From Planctomycetota bacterium (lineage in GTDB: Bacteria > Planctomycetota > Phycisphaerae > WQYP01): 5,245 bases of DNA. Below, one piece after another: positions 1 through 5,245 of the stretch. The notes beneath the pieces were generated by a model that saw only the letters and a program-made list of their open reading frames with translations, did not search any database and was not told the DNA's origin. The stretch covers positions 1-5,245 of the forward strand of contig JAKAZF010000252.1 of assembly GCA_021826605.1 (NCBI GenBank), written 5' to 3'. Position numbers and translations under genes: made by a program. Within the stretch, counting starts at the first letter, position 1. Every line of letters starts with the position of its first letter.

Positions 1-813
1 AGCCGTTGAATCAATTAACAGCAGCACGACATCCGCCCGGCGGATGGAACGCTGCGCGCGGTGAAAACTGTAAAACTCCAGATCGTTGTTGGTCATGCGG
101 GCACGCTTCCGCACGCCGGCGGTGTCAATAACGGTAATGGTGCGGCCCTCAATTTCGATGCGAACGTCAATGCTGTCACGGGTAGTGCCGGGCACCTCGG
201 AAACAATCACGCGTTCTCCGCCCGCCAGCGTGTTGATCAAGGTGCTTTTGCCGGCATTACGCTTTCCCACCACCGCCAGTTTCAGTTCAGATTCTGCCGG
301 TATTATTTTCGCGCTGCGGCCAAGATGCCGGAAAATGCCCTTCAGCAATTCATCCCCGCCCCGGCGATGCTGGCAGGAAATCATGACCATTTCGTCAAAG
401 CCCAAATTGAAAAATTCAGTGGCATTGGATGCCAGATTCGGCCCATCCACTTTATTGACGGTCAGAATCACCGGTTTGGCAAACGGGCGAATCAGGCGAG
501 CCACGGCGGTATCTAACGGCACCGGGCCGTTTTTAGCATCCACAACAAACAGCAGCACTGCTGCGGATTCAATGGCCCGACGAATCTGATCCTGAATCTG
601 CTCGGTGAGATTATCCGGATCTTCTATGCCGTAGCCGCCGGTATCAACAAGTTCAAAACTTCGTCCCTCGCTTTCCACAATATTGGATACGCGGTCGCGG
701 GTGACGCCCGCGGTAGGGTCCACGATGGAGATGCGCTTTCCCGATAGCATATTAAGCAAACTGGATTTGCCGACGTTGGGGCGGCCGACGATGGCGACAA
801 TGGGTATGGGCAT
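1..813 (-). CDS. der: Ribosome-assembly GTPase Der (EngA), C-terminus cut by window edge
   Basis: Der is a GTPase with two tandem GTP-binding domains and a C-terminal KH-like domain that acts in late assembly of the 50S ribosomal subunit in the cytoplasm. The 271 codons present cover domain 1 and most of domain 2. Domain 1 shows the P-loop GRPNVGKS (10-17), switch Thr38 in VTRDR, DTGG (57-60), NKVD (120-123) and a modified G5 region SCQHRRGG (146-153). Domain 2 shows a P-loop GKRNAGKS (183-190), TTRD (210-213) and DTAG (230-233). The second NKxD motif and the KH domain lie beyond base 1, so the gene is partial only because of the window. The ATG at 813 is chosen because a good ribosome binding site precedes it and the protein then begins with the short lead normal for the family. 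It starts 16 bases after the secA stop, so co-transcription is likely. Lys184-Arg185 in the second P-loop replaces the usual Arg-Pro. The identification is secure. Confidence 0.96.
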   Translation of the reverse strand, partial: MPIPIVAIVGRPNVGKSSLLNMLSGKRISIVDPTAGVTRDRVSNIVESEGRSFELVDTGGYGIEDPDNLTEQIQDQIRRAIESAAVLLFVVDAKNGPVPLDTAVARLIRPFAKPVILTVNKVDGPNLASNATEFFNLGFDEMVMISCQHRRGGDELLKGIFRHLGRSAKIIPAESELKLAVVGKRNAGKSTLINTLAGGERVIVSEVPGTTRDSIDVRIEIEGRTITVIDTAGVRKRARMTNNDLEFYSFHRAQRSIRRADVVLLLIDSTA

Positions 814-819
814 ACAAGT

Positions 820-825
820 TCCTTC
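820..825 (-). promoter_or_regulatory. Ribosome binding site of der
   Basis: GAAGGA lies in the 16-base gap between the secA stop codon (832-830) and the der ATG (813), six bases ahead of the start. It matches the anti-Shine-Dalgarno core and decides the der start. Having its own site suggests der is initiated independently rather than only by ribosomes leaving secA. Confidence 0.75.
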
Positions 826-829
826 GGTA

Positions 830-3800
830 TCAGGCGGTGCGTCCGCAACAGTGTTTATATTTCTTTCCACTGCCGCAGGGGCAGGGATCATTGCGGCCGA
901 CTTTCGGTCCGGCGTTGACAATGGGATCAAACGCGGGTTCCTGATCATCAGCGTCCGCCTCGGGGGTTAAAGTTTCCTCCGGGGGTGCCTGCAGTTCGCG
1001 GGCGGCGGCGCTTTCGGCAACGCCATAAGATTCATTGGCGTCGAAGAGTTCTTCCTGGCCTTCATACACATTGCGCATATCACCGGCGCTGGCGATTCTC
1101 ATGCGGAAAATGACATCCGTGACTTTTTCGCGCAGATTTTTCAGAAATTCTTCAAACAACCGCGAGCCTTCCCGCTTATATTCAATCACCGGGTCGCGTT
1201 GTGCAATACCGCGTAAGCCGATGGTGTCACGCAGTTGATCCATGGCGTAAAGGTGATCCTTCCAGGTGACATCATAAATTTGTAAAAGCACGGTGCGTTC
1301 CAACTCGGTGAGTTCCCGGCGCAGAAACGCATGGGCTAACTCGGCGATGCGCTCGCGGCGTTCCTCCGGCGGTTCACCGTCAAATTCATCGGCTGAGGCC
1401 TGCGTGACAAACCGGTCTGACACCCAGGCGGCCAACATGCGGGATTCCTGAAGTTTGGTTACCGCCTCATTTATCTGCTGGTCGATGGATTCATGGGCCT
1501 GTCGCGAAATATCAATGAGCCGTTGCCGCAATTTATCCAGTGACAGAGATCGGATTTCATCACCGGAAATGGGCGTTCCGAATTTGGCCTTTACCCATAC
1601 CGCCAACTGCTCCGAGGCGTAAACATTTTCGACGCCGCCGGCACCGCTCGTCGCTTCCAGGGCATAATCCACCGGGTAACTGATTTCCCGCTGCTGATAG
1701 GCCTGCCGGGCGTTGTTAAGAATTAATTCCACCGCCTGATCCTGAGTTTTTCCCGTCAGATCCGCCACGGGAATCGTGAAGTCAAATTTATCATTGGACC
1801 ACTGCGCTAATTGTTGCTGCGGATATCCCTTCACCAGATATTTGGCCAGGGGGCCGACATCCTTATGGTCAATAAGATCCAGTGCCTTTTCCACCAGCGT
1901 GTCGATAATATCATCGCGCTGCATGGTCTTTAATTGCGTCTGACTGATCTGAACTTTGAACTGACTCATCGCCCAGGAGGACATGCCGGCATAATCATAA
2001 TCTTCGCTCTGCGCGTCGGGATCCATGAATTCCGAGATAGCGCTGTGAATGTTACTGCGGGCATCTTCCCGGGCTTTGTCTTTAATGGTCATTTCCAGCA
2101 CAGGGAGTTCCGTATCCCGCAAATCCTGTGGATCAATAACCGTGTTAAACGTCAGACGGACCCATTCGGCCACGCATGTCGCCACATAATCTTTATCGAG
2201 ATAATGTCCCACCGCATCGCGTACGGAGTCGCCGATTGTATCGAAAATAATTACCTGCAGGTTGCGCCCCTCCAGAATGGCCTGACGGGACGTGTAAAAG
2301 AAATTGCGTTGATAATTACGAACTTCATCATATTCCAGCAGGTTTTTCCGGATGCCGAAGTTGCGTTCCTCCACCTTCTTCTGTGCTCGGGCCACGGCCT
2401 TGGAGACCATGCCATGTTCAATGGCTTCATCTTCTTTCATGCCCAGACTCTGAAGGGCCTTGAGCATAAAATCGCCGGCAAAGAGCCGCATGAGTTCATC
2501 TTCAAGGCTTAGAAAAAACCGTGACATGCCCGGATCGCCCTGGCGTCCGGAGCGCCCGCGTAACTGATTATCAATGCGGCGCGATTCATGACGTTCGGTG
2601 CCCAGGACAAATAATCCGCCTGCTTCCAGCACGCCTGAACCCAGAGAAATATCCGTACCGCGGCCCGCCATATTCGTAGCAATGGTCACGCGCCCCACGG
2701 TCTGGTTGAGCTTGCCGGCCTGCTGGGTTCCGGCTTTGGCGATAATTTCCGCTTCCCGTTCATGATTCTTCGCGTTGAGAACTTCGTGTTCGATTCCATG
2801 CTGCTGCGTGAGAATATGTGAAAGCCGTTCGGATTTTTCCACGCTGGTGGTGCCCACCAGTACGGGTTGTCCGCGTTCGGTGGCTTCCTTGATCTGTTCG
2901 ACAATCGCTGCCCATTTGGCGTTTTCATTCATGAAAATGAGATCTTCAAAATCCTGCCGCGTCAGGGGACGATTGGTGGGAATAGTTACCACTTCAAGGG
3001 TGTATATTTTTCCGAATTCTTCGGATTCGGTCATGGCTGTGCCGGTCATGCCGGCGATGCGTTTGTACAGTTTGAAGAAGTTCTGCAGGGTGATGGTGGC
3101 CATGGTCTGCGTTTCGGGCTTTACCGTAACGCGTTCCTTGGCTTCCACCGCCTGATGCAGGCCGTCGCTCCATTGCCGGCCCACCATCAGGCGGCCCGTG
3201 GATTCATCGACGATAATCACTTCACCTTTTTGCACCACGTAGTCTTTGTCAATTTCATAGACGACATGGGCACGCAAGGACTGCTCCAGCAGGTGCGGCC
3301 AATCCATGTTGCCGCCGACATAAAATGATCCGACGCCTGCAAATTCCTGCGCCTTGCGAATACCCTCATGGGTTAAATGGGCGGTTTTGCGGTCCAGTTC
3401 CACTTCATAGAGCTGCATTTGTTTGGCCAGATCAGCTTCGGCAATTTCCAGTTCTTTCTGGGCTTCGGCGATGGAGGTTTGAAGGGCGGAAAGTTTTCCG
3501 GAATCGCCGCGCGCCAATTTCATATCACCCTCGGAACCTTTGATCTTCCGCTTAAGCGATTCAACGCGGGCGTTGGCGATGTCCCAGGGCTTTTGAGCGG
3601 CCATCAGTTTGCGCGTCACTTCATCGGCCTGCCGATAGCGCGGAGAATCATCATGCGCCGGGCCGCTGATAATCAGTGGCGTGCGGGCTTCATCAATCAG
3701 CACGCTATCCACTTCATCAACAATGGCAAAATCCAGCGGTCCCTGCACCTGTTCCGCCAGTGATTGCTTCATGTTATCGCGCAGATAATCAAAGCCGAAT

Positions 3801-4540
3801 TCACTGTTGGTGCCGTAGGTCACGGTGCACTGATACGCCTTTTGCCGCGGCTCATTGTCCATGTGAGATTGCACAAATCCCACGGACATGCCCAGCGCGT
3901 AAAACGCCGGTGCCACCCACGCCGCATCACGGCGTACCAGATAATCATTGACCGTCACAACATGGCAATGCTTGCCGGAAAGTCCCATGAGGAAACAAGA
4001 CAGCGGTGCCACGAAAGTTTTACCTTCGCCGGTGGCCATTTCCGCGATTTTTCCATCATACAAAACCATTCCGCCGATTAACTGCACGTCAAACGGCCGC
4101 GCGCGGTAGGGGGGGCGGGCGTCCGGGACGCAGGCGCGGATGGCCTCATAAAGTTCCGGGGGAATTTCCACAAATCGCCAATCATGCTCCCCGACGCATT
4201 TGGCCTTAATTTGCTGGTACTGCCCCTGCGCTTCCGGGGAAAGCTTGCCGGCATCAAAGGGATACGCCGGGTTGAAGGCATTGCGCAGCCCAATGTTGCG
4301 ATCCATGGATTCCCGCATCAGGGCAAACGCTTCCGGCAACAGGGCCAAATCGGCTTCGCCGTCCGCCATGCGCTTGCGTAATTCATCCGCCTTGGCCCGC
4401 ATTTGTGCATCGGTGAGCACCCGCATGGCCGGTTCGAATCCGTTAATTGCTGTGACCCGCTGGCGGTAAGATTTAATGAGGCGGCCGTTGCGGGATCCGA
4501 AAATTTTCGTCATGGATTTATTGAGAAACTCTGTGACCAT
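830..4540 (-). CDS. secA: Preprotein translocase ATPase SecA, enlarged form with three insertions
   Basis: SecA is the cytoplasmic and peripheral-membrane ATPase that pushes unfolded preproteins through SecYEG. Visible in order: N-terminal FGSRN (14-18); Q-motif region FDVQLIGGMVL (150-160); Walker A ATGEGKT (169-175); Walker B DEVDS (275-279) followed by LIDEARTPLIISG; preprotein-crosslinking domain (about 295-440); NBD2 with TNMAGRGTD (622-630) and QLRGRSGRQGD (659-669); helical scaffold with LLEYDEV (734-740); an expanded helical wing (about 775-1080); two-helix finger (about 1085-1125) with LRGIAQRDP at its tip; acidic linker (1160-1213); and a C-terminal zinc-binding tail with Cys1220, Cys1222, Cys1231 and Cys1232. 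The 1236 residues exceed E. coli SecA (901) through inserts at about 87-147, about 316-378 and about 856-1078, while the NBD2 variable subdomain is short. The ATG at 4540 is preferred over Met10, which has no ribosome binding site. All catalytic motifs are intact. der follows after 16 bases. Confidence 0.98.
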   Translation of the reverse strand: MVTEFLNKSMTKIFGSRNGRLIKSYRQRVTAINGFEPAMRVLTDAQMRAKADELRKRMADGEADLALLPEAFALMRESMDRNIGLRNAFNPAYPFDAGKLSPEAQGQYQQIKAKCVGEHDWRFVEIPPELYEAIRACVPDARPPYRARPFDVQLIGGMVLYDGKIAEMATGEGKTFVAPLSCFLMGLSGKHCHVVTVNDYLVRRDAAWVAPAFYALGMSVGFVQSHMDNEPRQKAYQCTVTYGTNSEFGFDYLRDNMKQSLAEQVQGPLDFAIVDEVDSVLIDEARTPLIISGPAHDDSPRYRQADEVTRKLMAAQKPWDIANARVESLKRKIKGSEGDMKLARGDSGKLSALQTSIAEAQKELEIAEADLAKQMQLYEVELDRKTAHLTHEGIRKAQEFAGVGSFYVGGNMDWPHLLEQSLRAHVVYEIDKDYVVQKGEVIIVDESTGRLMVGRQWSDGLHQAVEAKERVTVKPETQTMATITLQNFFKLYKRIAGMTGTAMTESEEFGKIYTLEVVTIPTNRPLTRQDFEDLIFMNENAKWAAIVEQIKEATERGQPVLVGTTSVEKSERLSHILTQQHGIEHEVLNAKNHEREAEIIAKAGTQQAGKLNQTVGRVTIATNMAGRGTDISLGSGVLEAGGLFVLGTERHESRRIDNQLRGRSGRQGDPGMSRFFLSLEDELMRLFAGDFMLKALQSLGMKEDEAIEHGMVSKAVARAQKKVEERNFGIRKNLLEYDEVRNYQRNFFYTSRQAILEGRNLQVIIFDTIGDSVRDAVGHYLDKDYVATCVAEWVRLTFNTVIDPQDLRDTELPVLEMTIKDKAREDARSNIHSAISEFMDPDAQSEDYDYAGMSSWAMSQFKVQISQTQLKTMQRDDIIDTLVEKALDLIDHKDVGPLAKYLVKGYPQQQLAQWSNDKFDFTIPVADLTGKTQDQAVELILNNARQAYQQREISYPVDYALEATSGAGGVENVYASEQLAVWVKAKFGTPISGDEIRSLSLDKLRQRLIDISRQAHESIDQQINEAVTKLQESRMLAAWVSDRFVTQASADEFDGEPPEERRERIAELAHAFLRRELTELERTVLLQIYDVTWKDHLYAMDQLRDTIGLRGIAQRDPVIEYKREGSRLFEEFLKNLREKVTDVIFRMRIASAGDMRNVYEGQEELFDANESYGVAESAAARELQAPPEETLTPEADADDQEPAFDPIVNAGPKVGRNDPCPCGSGKKYKHCCGRTA
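1307..1975 (-). repeat. Four tandem protein repeats in the SecA helical wing region
   Basis: Within secA, residues starting at Trp856, Trp914, Trp982 and Trp1039 begin four segments that align over 39 positions without a gap. Position 1 is Trp and position 6 is Phe in all four. Position 10 is Ile, Ile, Ile, Ala; position 11 is Ser, Pro, Ser, Ser; position 15 is Leu, Leu, Ile, Phe; position 21 is Asp, Asp, Asp, Glu; position 27 is Leu, Ile, Leu, Ile; position 31 is Ala, Ala, Ser, Ala. Unit starts are 58, 68 and 57 residues apart. From memory, the E. coli helical wing has one segment of the same pattern (Phe, then Leu-Pro four residues later, then a Leu-rich helix). The repeats are visible in the protein only; the DNA copies have diverged. 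Confidence 0.75.
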
Positions 4541-4544
4541 AAGG

Positions 4545-4550
4545 CCCTCT
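4545..4550 (-). promoter_or_regulatory. Ribosome binding site of secA
   Basis: AGAGGG sits four bases ahead of the ATG at 4540. The match is moderate and the spacing a little short, but it is clearly better than anything ahead of the alternative start at Met10 (ATG at 4513), so it supports the longer protein. Confidence 0.6.
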
Positions 4551-4620
4551 TTATAATGCTGACAGGGACAATATCTGCCCGAATTTGCCGATAAAAATAA
4601 CGGATGTTTTGCTCAGGGAA

Positions 4621-5064
4621 TCAGAGGATGCAGGGCGGAGGGCGAGCGGCGAGCACGCGCAGAAAGCCAACGTGCGGCGAACGCGGTGCGTAAGCCGCTG
4701 ACAAGGACACAATAGTACAAAGACTGGGAAGTTTGACGCCTGTTTTGATTGTCCTGGCCGGGCAACCATGCTGCCACGCATAAAGCACATGAATGCTGGC
4801 CACCGCCCACAAATTTAGTGTGTGCGGTAGGAGTCGATTAGAGTGCCGGTTTGCAGAATTGCCAGTTGCACCTGCCCCGCGCCGTTTTGCTGACGCATGA
4901 AACGGGGCCGCCGGAATCGCCAGCAACCGACCAATCCAGGTAACCGCTCTAACCGTTTCCGGTGCCTGGGCGGCATGAATACCCTGCGCCGCGGGCATCC
5001 AAACCATCGCCATGAGGCATGAAATGGCGGTAATCGCTGGAGAATGTCTACTTAGCCGGTGCAT
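4621..5064 (-). CDS. Hypothetical signal-peptide ORF upstream of secA
   Basis: This 147-codon frame is not recognised as any family. Its first 34 residues look like a Sec signal peptide: basic start (His2, Arg3, Arg6), hydrophobic core (about 10-26), and Ala-rich cleavage candidates around residues 30-34 (HAAQA). The rest is basic, with a single Glu and no Asp, and has weakly hydrophobic stretches near 77-95 and 110-120. It ends AARPPPCIL followed by TGA, 80 bases before secA. A stop codon lies in frame shortly upstream, so the ATG at 5064 is the only plausible long start, but no clear Shine-Dalgarno precedes it. Secretion monitors such as SecM occupy this position relative to secA, and Pro-rich C-termini stall ribosomes in several arrest peptides, but the SecM motif is absent. 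The skewed composition and missing ribosome binding site make a chance frame quite possible. Confidence 0.28.
   Translation of the reverse strand: MHRLSRHSPAITAISCLMAMVWMPAAQGIHAAQAPETVRAVTWIGRLLAIPAAPFHASAKRRGAGATGNSANRHSNRLLPHTLNLWAVASIHVLYAWQHGCPARTIKTGVKLPSLCTIVSLSAAYAPRSPHVGFLRVLAARPPPCIL
4802..4828 (-). other. Hairpin within the secA leader
   Basis: Bases 4802-4811 and 4819-4828 are inverted repeats matching at 9 of 10 positions around a 7-base AT-rich loop (4812-4818). No T-run follows on either strand, so it does not look like an intrinsic terminator. It lies inside the hypothetical upstream frame and about 265 bases ahead of secA. It could be a leader structure or a chance fold. Confidence 0.35.
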
Positions 5065-5095
5065 ACACCCGTCGTTTCCAATACAATCCTACGAG

Positions 5096-5170
5096 CCTGT
5101 CCAAGTAATCGCCGCTCCTTGGCAGGTGCCAAAAATCGCGCCGTCGCAAAGCGTCGATTACTCGGACAGG
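5096..5170 (-). ncRNA. Putative structured leader RNA, three-way junction
   Basis: Bases 5151-5170 and 5096-5115 form a 20-position stem. As minus-strand RNA it has 18 Watson-Crick pairs, one G-U wobble (5163 with 5103) and one A-G mismatch. The enclosed 35 bases form two further hairpins: 5149-5145 with 5140-5136 (loop ACGG), and 5135-5128 with 5123-5116 (loop ACCU, two G-U pairs). Only base 5150 is left unpaired at the junction. On the plus strand the wobbles become A-C mismatches, which favours minus-strand RNA. The outer stem begins within a few bases of the start point predicted for the adjacent promoter. It could be a 5' stabilising structure, a cis-regulatory leader of secA, a small RNA, or a palindromic mobile remnant. 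I recognise no known family. Confidence 0.45.
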
Positions 5171-5177
5171 ACTTACT

Positions 5178-5206
5178 ATTATACGCGGAAAAATCGCCAA
5201 TGCCTA
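5178..5206 (-). promoter_or_regulatory. Sigma70-type promoter reading toward secA
   Basis: A perfect TATAAT (5183-5178) stands 17 bases after TAGGCA (5206-5201), which matches the -35 consensus at four of six positions. The expected start point is near 5170-5173, at the base of the folded element. It is the best promoter candidate upstream of secA; no convincing one was found closer to the gene. Confidence 0.5.
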
Positions 5207-5213
5207 CCGCGCC

Positions 5214-5245
5214 GTTAGAAACTAGAAGTTAGGAGGTAGGAGTTA
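5214..5245. repeat. Degenerate 7-bp tandem repeat, truncated by window end
   Basis: On the plus strand the successive 7-mers are GTTAGAA, ACTAGAA, GTTAGGA and GGTAGGA, then GTTA at the edge. The consensus is GTTAGRA, and the array probably continues past the window. Bases 5230-5236 also read AGGAGGT, a strong Shine-Dalgarno match, so a divergent plus-strand gene starting just outside is an alternative explanation. Confidence 0.7.

Larger units (their letters stand above)
4541..5245 (-). other. 705-base secA leader region without a recognisable gene
   Basis: No frame on either strand here resembles a protein family I recognise. Read leftward toward secA it contains a 7-bp tandem repeat (5214-5245), a sigma70-like promoter (5178-5206), a three-way-junction inverted repeat (5096-5170), a signal-peptide-like open frame (4621-5064), an internal hairpin (4802-4828) and an AT-rich stretch before the secA ribosome binding site. 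No intrinsic terminator (GC stem plus T-run) was found between the promoter and secA. The simplest reading is therefore a roughly 630-base transcribed leader. Alternatively, part of it is decayed sequence and secA has a closer promoter that I could not identify. Confidence 0.5.

Noticed and set aside
1934..2512. Long open frames on the plus strand opposite secA, this one being the longest.
   Set aside because: They are antisense shadows of a gene with intact catalytic motifs, and their translations have no recognisable domain or sensible composition.
4550..4555. TATAAA on the minus strand just ahead of secA as a -10 box.
   Set aside because: It overlaps the ribosome binding site, would give an essentially leaderless message, and no -35 element stands at a suitable distance.
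4588..4603. AT-rich imperfect palindrome CCGATAAAAATAACGG about 50 bases before secA, operator-like.
   Set aside because: The half-sites are only six bases with one mismatch, and no clear promoter overlaps it, so chance is likely.
4904..4921. Minus-strand codons spelling GDSGGP, the active-site serine motif of S1 (trypsin-like) proteases, in a frame different from the upstream signal-peptide frame.
   Set aside because: The open frame around it is only about 36 codons between stops, no His or Asp motif lies upstream, and the signal peptide is far too close for a protease domain. Treated as chance in GC-rich sequence, or at most an unprovable remnant.
5006..5031. Inverted repeat CGCCAT / ATGGCG with a 10-base loop inside the leader.
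   Set aside because: Only six perfect pairs and no conserved context, too weak to call.
5096..5170. The folded 75-base element as a tRNA.
   Set aside because: The size is right, but there is no anticodon arm, T-loop consensus or acceptor end, and the closing stem is 20 positions rather than seven.
5214..5234. GTTAG heptamers as integron attC core sites.
   Set aside because: No matching RYYYAAC partner at attC distance and no integrase. The 7-base periodicity explains the motif as a simple tandem repeat.

Overview
The window holds the 5' two thirds of one leftward (minus-strand) transcription unit: a long leader region (4541-5245), a complete secA (830-4540) and the first 271 codons of der (813 down to base 1, cut by the window edge). 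Both genes are identified from catalytic motifs read directly in the translation. The organism looks like a bacterium of the Planctomycetota, perhaps Phycisphaerae-like. This is inferred from an oversized SecA (1236 residues against 901 in E. coli) with an extra block ahead of the Q-motif, and from a Der with an unusual second P-loop (GKRNAGKS) and the HRAQRSIRRADVV stretch. No rRNA, tRNA or marker gene is present to settle the taxonomy.

Region by region on the minus strand, in the direction of transcription. At 5245-5214 there is a degenerate 7-bp tandem repeat that runs off the window. At 5206-5178 there is a sigma70-type promoter with a perfect TATAAT. Within a few bases of its expected start point lies an inverted repeat (5170-5096) that folds on paper into a compact three-way junction. 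Next comes an open frame (5064-4621) with a signal-peptide-like N-terminus, one acidic residue in 147, and an Arg-Pro-Pro-Pro stretch just before its stop, 80 bases ahead of secA. secA follows, and der begins 16 bases after the secA stop with its own Shine-Dalgarno sequence.

SecA is the ATPase motor of the Sec protein-export pathway. Der is a double GTPase for 50S ribosomal subunit assembly. The spacing suggests co-transcription. The strongest unusual signal inside the genes is a gap-free fourfold 39-residue repeat in the SecA helical wing region, where E. coli SecA appears to have a single unit. The strongest unusual signal outside the genes is the combination of promoter, folded leader and signal-peptide ORF upstream of secA. 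That layout resembles known secretion-monitor control of secA (SecM-type), but no known arrest motif is recognisable, so it stays a hypothesis.
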